The notes: generated from the letters alone by a model not told the origin. Shown: positions 1-5,639, counted from the stretch's first letter. The stretch: 9,032 nt of DNA from JBDKTK01 sp039680225 (GCA_039680225.1 JBDKTK010000100.1:1-9032), one strand, 5' to 3'. Numbers and translations are program-made.

Positions 1-100
1 CCCGCTCGATCACTTCGTAGCTCATCTCGGCATAGTTGACGTCCGGACGTTTGCGTTTGAACTGCGTCTGCGCGATGCCGACAATTGCCACTCGTTCCAC
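1..100 (-). CDS. Thiolase (acetyl-CoA acetyltransferase / SCP2-type), N-terminal part, cut by window edge
   Basis: Only the first 33 codons are present; the gene runs off the left edge. Reading from a GTG at 100-98, the protein begins V-E-R-V-A-I-V-G-I-A-Q-T-Q-F, the opening strand and loop typical of SCP2-like and DitF-like thiolases (the '-VAIVG-G-T-F' start). An AAGGAGGAG ribosome site lies 5-6 nt upstream of the GTG, which fixes the start. It follows the enoyl-CoA hydratase gene by 54 bp on the same strand, so it is probably the last known member of the beta-oxidation operon and would cleave a 3-ketoacyl-CoA with CoA. In this thiolase group a Zn-ribbon/OB-fold (DUF35) partner often follows; that would lie outside the window. 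The catalytic Cys and His are not visible here, so activity cannot be judged. The family call is fairly secure from the N-terminus and the context. Confidence 0.8.
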   Translation of the reverse strand, partial: MERVAIVGIAQTQFKRKRPDVNYAEMSYEVIER

Positions 101-154
101 TTCTTCTCCTCCTTCAGATCCGCTCAACCTCTTATTTTCAGTAGCCGGGGGCTT

Positions 155-940
155 TCAGCGCCCTTTGAATTCGGGTTTGCGCTTTTCCATAAACGCCTTC
201 ATGCCTTCAATCCGGTCTTCCGAACCGAAGCACATGCAGAAGCAGCGCGCCTCTATCCCCATTGCCGTCTTTATGTCCGTTTGCATTCCGTTATTTATTG
301 CTTCCTTGCCCATCGAAAGGGCGATCGGGCTCTTGGATGCAATCCGTTTGCAAAGTTTTTGCACGGCTTCGTCCAGCCCGGCCTTGGGCACAAGCTGGTC
401 AACCAGTCCGATCCGGAAAGCTTCCTGGGCGGAAATGTGCTCGCCCGTGAGCACCATCCTCTTGGCCATTCCCATTCCGACCAGCCTGGGAAGCCGCTGG
501 GTCCCGCCGTACCCGGGGATGATGCCCAGGTTGATTTCCGGGACGCCCATAATGGCCGTATCCGCCGCAACCCTGATATCGCAGCAGCACGCCAGTTCCG
601 TGCCGCCGCCCAGGGCGATCCCGTTTATCCTTGCAATCACGGGTTTGCGGAAATTTTCAATGTTGGCGCAGATCTGCTGGCCGGCGGGAAGTTCATGAAT
701 CATGTCAACGTAGCCGGAGGCTTTGGCCATGATGGATATGTCCCCTCCGGCCACAAACGCCTTTTCGCCGGTGCCGGTCAGGACCAGGACCCTGATGGAG
801 TCGTCGGATGCACAGACATCGAGGGCATTCTGGATTTCGAGCATTGTCTTAAAGCGGATCGCGTTCAGGACTTCCGGCCTGTTCACGGCAATGGTCGCCA
901 CGCCTTCATCCTTGCTGAAAATGATATCCTGGTATTCCAT
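155..940 (-). CDS. Enoyl-CoA hydratase / crotonase family protein (261 aa)
   Basis: A full-length crotonase (the family is usually about 255-265 aa) that should hydrate a trans-2-enoyl-CoA to the (S)-3-hydroxyacyl-CoA in the cytoplasm. The first oxyanion-hole segment AFVAGGDI is at residues 61-68 and the second, GIALGGGTELA, at 107-117. Both acids used by true hydratases are present: Glu115 (in GGTELA) and Glu135 (in VPEINLG), followed by IIPGYGGTQRLPR (140-152). This argues for a hydratase rather than an isomerase or hydrolase. An AAGGAGAT ribosome site sits just before the ATG at 940. The gene lies 27 bp after the 3-hydroxyacyl-CoA dehydrogenase gene and 54 bp before the thiolase start, so it belongs to the same operon. 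It is cysteine-rich for a crotonase: Cys118-120 in a row, then Cys233, Cys235 and Cys237. The substrate chain is not readable from sequence; a short or cyclic acyl-CoA is possible. Confidence 0.93.
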   Translation of the reverse strand: MEYQDIIFSKDEGVATIAVNRPEVLNAIRFKTMLEIQNALDVCASDDSIRVLVLTGTGEKAFVAGGDISIMAKASGYVDMIHELPAGQQICANIENFRKPVIARINGIALGGGTELACCCDIRVAADTAIMGVPEINLGIIPGYGGTQRLPRLVGMGMAKRMVLTGEHISAQEAFRIGLVDQLVPKAGLDEAVQKLCKRIASKSPIALSMGKEAINNGMQTDIKTAMGIEARCFCMCFGSEDRIEGMKAFMEKRKPEFKGR

Positions 941-967
941 GCAGGTATCTCCTTGCTTTCTCGATAA

Positions 968-1855
968 TTAGAAAACCTTGAAAGGCCGCTTGGTCCCGTC
1001 CGGGAGATAGTCGTAGAAGCCTTTCCCGTTCTTCGCCCCGAGGCGCCCGGCCTCGAGCATCTTGCGGTATAGAATGTTAAGCCGGTCTGTTTCCTTATGG
1101 GTGTAATTAAAAACTGCATCCTGGGCCATTTGGATGACGTCGAATCCGCCGAAATCAGCGAGCTCGCACGGGCCCATCGGGTGGCCTGCGCCCAGGCGCA
1201 TGGCCTGATCAATATCCTCCGCCGTGGCGCTGCCTTCGAGCACCATCTGCGCCGCTTCCATGTAGAGCGGGCCCAGCAGGCGGTTTACTATGAACCCGGG
1301 AATATCTTTCGCGCGCACCGGCACTTTTCCCATCTGTTTTAAAACCCTGGCGGCCGTTTCAACCGTGGATTCGGCAACCCCGATTGGCGTGACTATTTCC
1401 ACAAGCTTCATTACAGCTGCGGGGTTAAAGAAATGGGTGCCTACTACCTTGTCCTTGCGCCCGGTTGCACCCGCAATGGCGGTCACCGGCAGGACAGACG
1501 TGTTCGTGGCCAATATTGTCTGCGGGCGGCAGACCTTGTCCAGGCCGGCGAATATTTCCTGTTTCAATTCCAGTTTTTCGGGTGCGGCTTCTATAACGAA
1601 GTCGGCGTCCGCCGCGGACTGCAGATCGACGCTGGTGCTGAGCCTGCCCAGGATTTCATTGCCCTCCAGGGCAGTTATTTTTCCCCTGGCGACAAACCTC
1701 TTTTCGACATTGTCTTTTATTTTCCCCAAAGCCCTGTCCAGGAACTGCTGTCCGACATCGTAAAGAACGACTTCAAACCCGCCGAATATCGCGGCCTGGG
1801 CAATGCCGTGCCCCATCGTACCGGAGCCCATAACCATGATTTTATTTACTTCCAC
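968..1855 (-). CDS. 3-hydroxyacyl-CoA (3-hydroxybutyryl-CoA) dehydrogenase, NAD-dependent (295 aa)
   Basis: Oxidises a 3-hydroxyacyl-CoA to the 3-ketoacyl-CoA with NAD+. The Rossmann motif GSGTMG is at residues 10-15, and Asp33 at the end of the second strand (VVLYD) predicts NAD rather than NADP. The active site is seen as NTSVLP (Ser120), THFFNP (His141) and Glu153 in VEIVTP; the C-terminal dimer domain contains PGFIVNRLL (186-194) and GPCELADFGG (228-237). I place the start at the GTG at 1855-1853, giving 295 residues, because AGGGAGG lies 8 nt upstream of it. An in-frame ATG at 1876 would add seven residues (M-T-R-E-D-V-S) and would put this ribosome site inside the coding sequence. It sits 79 bp after the PP2C-like gene and 27 bp before the crotonase gene, both on the same strand. 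It is a single-domain enzyme, not fused to a hydratase, so the separate crotonase or MaoC must supply its substrate. Confidence 0.93.
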   Translation of the reverse strand: MEVNKIMVMGSGTMGHGIAQAAIFGGFEVVLYDVGQQFLDRALGKIKDNVEKRFVARGKITALEGNEILGRLSTSVDLQSAADADFVIEAAPEKLELKQEIFAGLDKVCRPQTILATNTSVLPVTAIAGATGRKDKVVGTHFFNPAAVMKLVEIVTPIGVAESTVETAARVLKQMGKVPVRAKDIPGFIVNRLLGPLYMEAAQMVLEGSATAEDIDQAMRLGAGHPMGPCELADFGGFDVIQMAQDAVFNYTHKETDRLNILYRKMLEAGRLGAKNGKGFYDYLPDGTKRPFKVF

Positions 1856-1934
1856 AGAAACGTCCTCCCTGGTCATTCATTTTCTGCCGCAAGCGCTGTC
1901 CCGTCGGGGAAGTGCTTATTCCATAGTCCGGGCC

Positions 1935-2795
1935 TTACCTCAGCCGCTCGGAGCTTTGCAGACTGAAACTGCCGTACGGCTCATACCAATCCGAGTAATC
2001 CCCGGATAAATAGGGCAATTGGATTTTTTCTTCCTCACGGGAGCTCGTCCCTCCCATGACCAATCTGGTCCTGCCGCCCGAATACAGGAGCAGCTTTGCC
2101 GGGTCGAGGCTCAACAAGGCGATGTCGTCTCCGGCGTTACTGCCTGCGAAATTGTCAACAAGAAAATCGGCAATCATCTCGACGCCTTGTGTTTCAAAAA
2201 GTCCCATAAGGAAATCATCTCTCTGTCCCGGAAGCTCCAGACAGGAAAAACCGTCTGTTCCGAGGAGATAGCGCTTGGACTCCGCCATGTTGACGACCTC
2301 CAATTGGGGAAAAGACCTGGTCCTGCCGATCATGAGGAAATTGCTGCGGGTGCAGCAACGCACGTGTTTCGTTTCCAGATCGCATTCCAGGAGAAAACTG
2401 TCGCCGGAATGGAACAGGATGCCCATCGGCCCCTTTTCAGACTTGAAAACGCACAGGCCCGTGAAAGTCGAGTTTTCCCTGAAAGGGACCGACTCGAGGA
2501 TTTTGGCTGAACTCCTCTCCAGCTCATCTTTGATCAGATTAATATCTCGTTCGGAGTAGATATTCCCGGCCGATATGCTGTCGACTTCTTCCATGAATTC
2601 CGCAAACCGCATCACAAAATTATACGAAGCTCTCGTGTTCCTTTCCGGACTGTCCGCAACGGCAAAGAACATTTTCGCAAGGTCGATGTAAACACAATCC
2701 CCCACGCCCCTGTAAGGCGAGGACCGGCCGGAACGGGCCCGCAGCCTCGCGCCGAGCAGGCCCGGGAATTCGACGGAACGTTTTGCCCAGTTCAC
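1935..2795 (-). CDS. Divergent PP2C (PPM)-type protein phosphatase-like protein (286 aa)
   Basis: Not close to any protein I can name, but the order of motifs matches PP2C-type Ser/Thr phosphatases. Seen are GDCVYID (32-38, in place of NEDA) with Asp33, MFFAVADS (42-49, in place of the LFAVADGMGG strand) with Asp48, STFTG (109-113, in place of the GTT strand), GDSFLL (131-136), LLGTDGF (177-183) with Asp181, and GDDIALL (222-228) with Asp223/224. The metal-binding Asp residues therefore seem to be kept, while the usual Gly-Gly loop after the first DG is replaced by SPERN. About 50 residues follow the last motif. I chose the GTG at 2795-2793; the open frame extends upstream to a TTG, but that would overlap MaoC by 44 nt. 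The GTG is reached through an 11-codon reading frame coupled to the MaoC stop. Its place between MaoC and the dehydrogenase implies a link to acyl-CoA metabolism, but no target is evident. It could also be a catalytically weak or sensor-type PP2C fold. Confidence 0.65.
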   Translation of the reverse strand: MNWAKRSVEFPGLLGARLRARSGRSSPYRGVGDCVYIDLAKMFFAVADSPERNTRASYNFVMRFAEFMEEVDSISAGNIYSERDINLIKDELERSSAKILESVPFRENSTFTGLCVFKSEKGPMGILFHSGDSFLLECDLETKHVRCCTRSNFLMIGRTRSFPQLEVVNMAESKRYLLGTDGFSCLELPGQRDDFLMGLFETQGVEMIADFLVDNFAGSNAGDDIALLSLDPAKLLLYSGGRTRLVMGGTSSREEEKIQLPYLSGDYSDWYEPYGSFSLQSSERLR

Positions 2796-2826
2796 ATATA
2801 AAATCTGTTCTCTCCCGCCGCAGGCA

Positions 2827-3282
2827 TCAGGCCGGCCTCCTCCCGACCAGCGCCCTGGTAATGTAAACAATTATGTCTTCGTCTCTCTGGTTCCGGATGC
2901 AATTTTTCGCAACTATGACGCCCCTGGCCTGGTCCTTTTCACTGAGTTCCATGATTTCCACTTCGCAGTGAATAGTGTCTCCGATCTTTACGGGGCCGAC
3001 GAAGCGAACGGAATCCATTCCATAGAAAGCTATGAAGGACTTGGGAAGCGCCACATACATTCCGAGCCGGAAAGGCAGGGCGCTGCCGATGCACAGGCTC
3101 AGCATGCCGTGGGCTATCCTTTCCTTGAAAGGCGTCTTACGGGCGTACTCAACGTCCGTGTGCAGCGGGTGCCAGTCGCCCGTAAAGGCTGAAAACATGA
3201 CAATGTCCGCTTCGGTTATGGTCCTGCCCGGCGATACGAGCTTTTCGCCGACAAAATAATCTTCAAAAAAGAGCTTCTCCAT
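2827..3282 (-). CDS. MaoC-like (R)-specific enoyl-CoA hydratase, hot-dog fold (151 aa)
   Basis: A single hot-dog domain of the MaoC dehydratase family at usual length (about 140-160 aa). Such enzymes add water to a 2-enoyl-CoA to give the (R)-3-hydroxyacyl-CoA, or run in reverse. The hydratase-2 signature is visible as FTGDWHPLHTD (33-43), with catalytic Asp36 and His41, followed by RIAHGML (55-61). His39 stands where Asn is usual (GD-NPLH). The VRFVGPVKIGDTI stretch (91-103) matches the second conserved strand. A GGGAGG ribosome site lies 5 nt before the ATG at 3282-3280. It is the first gene of the minus-strand operon, about 180 nt below a likely promoter. Having both this and a crotonase in one operon is notable, since they give opposite stereochemistry; the following dehydrogenase type normally takes the (S)-isomer. 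The MaoC protein may therefore act on a different, perhaps branched or cyclic, intermediate. Confidence 0.9.
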   Translation of the reverse strand: MEKLFFEDYFVGEKLVSPGRTITEADIVMFSAFTGDWHPLHTDVEYARKTPFKERIAHGMLSLCIGSALPFRLGMYVALPKSFIAFYGMDSVRFVGPVKIGDTIHCEVEIMELSEKDQARGVIVAKNCIRNQRDEDIIVYITRALVGRRPA

Positions 3283-3302
3283 AGTGACCTCCCGATTTTA
3301 AA

Positions 3303-3326
3303 GCCCTGCTCATCAATGACCAGGGC
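3303..3326 (-). promoter_or_regulatory. Leader hairpin just upstream of the MaoC ribosome site
   Basis: GCCCTG (3303-3308) pairs with CAGGGC (3321-3326), and after one C-C mismatch TCAT pairs with ATGA inside it, giving about 10 bp around a very small loop. On the minus strand it is followed by TTTAAAAT and then, about 10 nt further, the GGGAGG ribosome site of MaoC. It may be an attenuator, a weak terminator or an mRNA-stabilising 5' hairpin. The broken T-run makes a strong intrinsic terminator unlikely. Confidence 0.4.
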
Positions 3327-3442
3327 AGAACGGTCTTATATCGCTGGTATCCGGGGCCGGCCAAACAAAATGATGATCCCGATAATCTCTTTTAAACATA
3401 TCCGAACCCATTGAGCTCTCCGGATTTCAGGACATTAGATTG

Positions 3443-3457
3443 TTTGATTCAATCAAA
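3443..3457. promoter_or_regulatory. 15-bp palindrome, candidate repressor operator
   Basis: TTTGATT (3443-3449) and AATCAAA (3451-3457) are exact reverse complements around one central C. The site begins about 11 nt downstream of the likely -10 box of the minus-strand operon, so it would cover roughly +4 to +18 of the transcript. That position suits a dimeric repressor, such as a TetR-type acyl-CoA-responsive regulator; no regulator gene is in the window, so the protein is an inference. Confidence 0.4.
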
Positions 3458-3467
3458 TGATGGACAA

Positions 3468-3494
3468 CTTATATTTTCATCAATTAGATGTCAA
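3468..3494 (-). promoter_or_regulatory. Possible sigma70-type promoter for the MaoC-to-thiolase operon
   Basis: Read on the minus strand, a perfect TTGACA (3494-3489) is followed 15 bp later by TATAAG (3473-3468). The -35 box is consensus and the -10 box is 5 of 6, but the 15-bp spacer is shorter than the usual 17. A start of transcription near 3461 would give a leader of about 180 nt before the MaoC ATG. It is the only such pair I found in this gap. Confidence 0.4.
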
Positions 3495-3642
3495 GAGAGA
3501 AATTTTCCTTGTTTAAAAAAAGTGAGGGTATTGAAAGAATGCGGTAAAAAATTTCCGGGCACCGGGATGAGATGCCTGATTCAGTAAATGCGCTTTAATC
3601 GCAAAAAAATGTCTGAGAAATGGGTTGTAAAATATTTTAATC

Positions 3643-3658
3643 CTGCCGGCAACGGCAG
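3643..3658 (-). terminator. Weak terminator-like hairpin after the secreted-protein gene
   Basis: CTGCCG (3643-3648) and CGGCAG (3653-3658) form a 6-bp G+C-rich stem with a 4-nt loop. On the minus strand it lies about 83 nt beyond the stop codon at 3742 and is followed by GATTAAAATATTTT, a poor T-run. It may end the transcript of the small secreted protein, but the evidence is only the stem and its position. Confidence 0.3.
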
Positions 3659-3741
3659 CAAAATTCCGATGCTTATTAAATCGTGGCGACGGTCATATCG
3701 GATCCCTCGCCTGTCCGGGTTTCAAGGTTTCGCGTTCATCT

Positions 3742-4236
3742 TCAAGGCTGGAACAATTGTTCGCACATCTCCTCCGATACTTGATGAATGGGGTTTTTCT
3801 TTGTCCCGCTGTCTTTACGCCTGCTGTTTATGCGGTCTTTCCACGCCTGGTTGCAGCCGTCGACATCATATTTCTTGCCGTTCAAAAGGTAATTCAGAAG
3901 GACATTTCTTAATTCGGCGGAATACTTTAATTCACTCGCTGTTTGATAAACAAACATAGCCGACAAATCAGTCAAGCCGTATGTGCTTTTAAAATAAGTT
4001 TTGCAGAACATTAAAGATTCTTCAGATTGCCGGGTCTTTTTCCCATATTCCAGGCATTCGGCTGAATTATAGGAATCGGAGTCATTCAAATAGCCCCTCA
4101 TTAAGTCCCGGGCAACCGGGTCAACCCTTTTGATGATGCCGCTCTTTACCAGATGAGAAATCCCTTCCGCTCTTGTTTCGAGTGTCGAGGCAATAAAGAG
4201 CATTATTACGGCCAGGGAAAATGCTGAAAATTTCAT
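3742..4236 (-). CDS. Small secreted four-cysteine protein of unknown function (164 aa)
   Basis: I do not recognise the family. Residues 1-23 form a classical Sec signal peptide: Lys2, then a hydrophobic stretch (about 4-17), then a likely cleavage after Thr-Arg-Ala before Glu24. The mature part, about 141 residues, is hydrophilic and looks mainly helical. It has exactly four cysteines, at 61, 78, 128 and 158, an even number compatible with two disulfides outside the cytoplasm. The spacing pattern (EC-x16-C, long gap, GCNQAW, EMCEQL) gives no family match I can name. A modest AAAGGT ribosome site lies 8 nt before the ATG. Coding DNA here is visibly more A+T-rich than the operons on both sides, which hints at separate origin or weaker codon selection. 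It stands alone on the minus strand, divergent from the OYE gene. It is a credible gene because of the signal peptide and start, but its role is unknown. Confidence 0.7.
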   Translation of the reverse strand: MKFSAFSLAVIMLFIASTLETRAEGISHLVKSGIIKRVDPVARDLMRGYLNDSDSYNSAECLEYGKKTRQSEESLMFCKTYFKSTYGLTDLSAMFVYQTASELKYSAELRNVLLNYLLNGKKYDVDGCNQAWKDRINSRRKDSGTKKNPIHQVSEEMCEQLFQP

Positions 4237-4270
4237 CGTTTGGACCTTTTTTGATCAACTGCATTTAATC

Positions 4271-4289
4271 ATTTGATGGAGATTCAAAT
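4271..4289. promoter_or_regulatory. Inverted repeat in the divergent intergenic region
   Basis: ATTTGA (4271-4276) and TCAAAT (4284-4289) are exact reverse complements separated by 7 nt. The site is about 35-53 bp upstream of the start codon of the secreted-protein gene. It shares TTTGA/TCAAA half-sites with the palindrome at 3443-3457, but in A+T-rich DNA this may be chance. Confidence 0.25.
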
Positions 4290-4377
4290 ATCAGATTATT
4301 TATTTAAAATCCAGATGTTCATAAACGACCCATGGGGTTTTTAACCTACACGAAAGTTGTTGCTGAAGCGCTATAGT

Positions 4378-4410
4378 CCGGCCGTGGTCCGGCCATGGTC
4401 TGGCCATGGT
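4378..4410. repeat. Three tandem 11-bp repeats upstream of the OYE operon
   Basis: Three adjacent units read CCGGCCGTGGT (4378-4388), CCGGCCATGGT (4389-4399) and CTGGCCATGGT (4400-4410); each differs from the next by one base. The last two contain the self-complementary CCATGG. The period is close to one helical turn, so all three would face the same side of DNA. They end about 120 bp before the OYE start codon and about 40 bp before a TATAAC box, which is compatible with an activator-binding array. Confidence 0.75.
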
Positions 4411-4450
4411 TCTGGATAGAGTTCCGGGACAGAAACCTCTAGCATCTTGA

Positions 4451-4456
4451 TATAAC
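4451..4456 (+). promoter_or_regulatory. Possible -10 element of the OYE operon
   Basis: TATAAC matches the -10 consensus at 5 of 6 positions and lies about 77 bp before the OYE ATG. No good -35 hexamer is seen 16-18 bp upstream, so this would have to be an activator-dependent promoter, with the tandem repeats at 4378-4410 as a possible binding site. The evidence is weak. Confidence 0.25.
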
Positions 4457-4532
4457 TCTTAAAAAACCATTTACAAAAGCAGGTTTTCAAGACAAAGTAC
4501 TGACAAGTATCATAAGCTGCGAAGGAGTGAGT

Positions 4533-5636
4533 ATGCCGGACATATTTGCACCCGCCTTCATCAACAAGCTCGAACTTCGTAACCGCTTTGTACGCTCGGC
4601 CACCTGGGAAGGGCTCGCCGCCCCCGACGGGTCCTGCACTCCCGAGGTAATCAAGATCATCACGGAGCTGGCCCGCGGAGGGGTCGGGCTGATAATCAGT
4701 TCCCACACGTTTATCTCCCCGGAGGGCCGGGCGACGGGCCGCCAGCTGGCCATCCACAGCGACGTCATGGCAAAAACGCTCGAGCCCCTGACCGCCTCCG
4801 TCCACAAGGAAATAGGGAAAATCGCGCTACAGCTGGCCCATGCGGGAATATTCGCATTCACAATGGAAACGGGCGAACCAGCCCTGGCCGTTTCCGCCGT
4901 GGAAGGATTCACGAAAAGCCCGGTCCGGGAGGCGACCAAAGAGGATATTGCTTGCCTGGTGAACGCATTCTGCGCCGCCGCTCTGCGGGCGAGGGATGCC
5001 GGCTTCGATGCCGTCCAGGTCCACGCGGCGCACGGTTACCTGTTAAGCCAGTTCCTCTCCCCGGCATTCAACCGCCGCACCGACGAGTACGGCGGGCCTA
5101 TCGAAAACCGCGCCCGTTGCCTGCTTGAGATCGTTTCCGGAATCCGCAAAATTCTCGGCCGGGATTATCCCGTGATCGTCAAACTCAATTCCCGGGACGA
5201 TGTGGAAAACGGCCTTACCCTGGAAGATTCCCTCAGGGTGGGAAGGATGCTTGCCGGAGCGGGCGTTGACGCGATCGAGCTCAGCGGAGGCACCATCATT
5301 TCGGGGAAGCTGAGCCCCTCGCGCTCAAAAATAGACTCGCCCGAAAAAGAGGCCTATTTCCGCGATGCGGCGGAGGCCTTCAAAAAAGAAGTGCCGCTTC
5401 CCCTGATATTAGTGGGGGGCATCCGGTCATTCGCCACGGCCCGCGGCCTGATTAAGAACGGTACCGCCGATTTCGTTTCCATGAGCAGGGCGTTCATCTG
5501 CGAGCCCGGGATTGTGAAACGCTGGAAATCCGGGGACCTCCGCCCCTCTGAATGCGTCTCCGACAACCGCTGCTTCGGGCCCGCAATGGCAGGCAGGGGC
5601 ATCAACTGCGAAACAAAAAGGCCCCGAAAGGAGTGA
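4533..5636 (+). CDS. OYE-family NADH:flavin oxidoreductase / ene-reductase (367 aa)
   Basis: An FMN-binding TIM-barrel protein of the Old Yellow Enzyme family, which reduces activated C=C bonds (2-enoates, dienoyl-CoAs or similar). Landmarks: LRNRFVRSATWEG (15-27), LQLAHAG (99-105) for FMN contact, HAAHGYLLSQFLSP (164-177) with the substrate-binding His164/His167 and Tyr169, then NRRTDEYGGPIENRAR (180-195), and the phosphate-binding LVGGIR (293-298) and MSRAF (317-321). It ends soon after the barrel, so the FAD/NAD(P)H half of 2,4-dienoyl-CoA reductase is absent. The C-terminus keeps Cys341, Cys347 and Cys359, but Asp344 stands where the second cysteine of a CxxCNxC iron-sulfur motif would be. 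The start is the ATG at 4533, 5 nt after AAGGAG; a GTG at 4527 overlaps that ribosome site. Three bases separate its stop from the dehydrogenase ATG, so the two are surely co-translated. The substrate is unknown; an unsaturated acyl-CoA is the natural inference. Confidence 0.9.
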   Translation: MPDIFAPAFINKLELRNRFVRSATWEGLAAPDGSCTPEVIKIITELARGGVGLIISSHTFISPEGRATGRQLAIHSDVMAKTLEPLTASVHKEIGKIALQLAHAGIFAFTMETGEPALAVSAVEGFTKSPVREATKEDIACLVNAFCAAALRARDAGFDAVQVHAAHGYLLSQFLSPAFNRRTDEYGGPIENRARCLLEIVSGIRKILGRDYPVIVKLNSRDDVENGLTLEDSLRVGRMLAGAGVDAIELSGGTIISGKLSPSRSKIDSPEKEAYFRDAAEAFKKEVPLPLILVGGIRSFATARGLIKNGTADFVSMSRAFICEPGIVKRWKSGDLRPSECVSDNRCFGPAMAGRGINCETKRPRKE

Positions 5637-5639
5637 ATT

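Larger units (their letters stand above)
3283..3741. other. 459-bp intergenic region with leader of the minus-strand operon
   Basis: No convincing gene is present. The region is clearly richer in A+T than the operons on either side, especially 3440-3640. It holds a possible promoter (3468-3494), a palindrome (3443-3457) and a hairpin (3303-3326) belonging to the MaoC operon, plus two weak terminator-like hairpins for the secreted-protein gene (3643-3658 and 3555-3566, the latter next to an A6 run that reads as T6 on the minus strand). A plus-strand open frame beginning at 3588 has no ribosome site and runs antisense into the next gene, so it was not accepted. Confidence 0.6.

Noticed and set aside
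36..967. Long plus-strand open frames opposite the crotonase (including 281-967 and 36-698)
   Set aside because: They are antisense shadows of a clear crotonase gene, lack ribosome sites and have no recognisable motifs.
1433..1966. Plus-strand open frames opposite the 3-hydroxyacyl-CoA dehydrogenase
   Set aside because: The minus strand encodes an intact, motif-complete enzyme; the opposite frames arise from G+C-rich codon bias.
2796..2870. Upstream TTG extension of the PP2C-like gene
   Set aside because: It would overlap MaoC by 44 nt, has no ribosome site and adds a Gly/Arg-rich stretch without motif; the GTG at 2795 fits better.
3355..3362. GGCCGGCC palindrome in the MaoC leader
   Set aside because: A simple G+C palindrome with no spacing or partner site; likely chance.
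3588..3959. 123-codon plus-strand frame starting in the intergenic region
   Set aside because: No ribosome site, no family resemblance, and it runs antisense into the secreted-protein gene, which has a signal peptide and a better start.
4371..4939. Minus-strand frames over the tandem repeats and the start of the OYE gene
   Set aside because: They overlap an intact OYE gene and show no protein motifs; one simply translates the 11-bp repeats.
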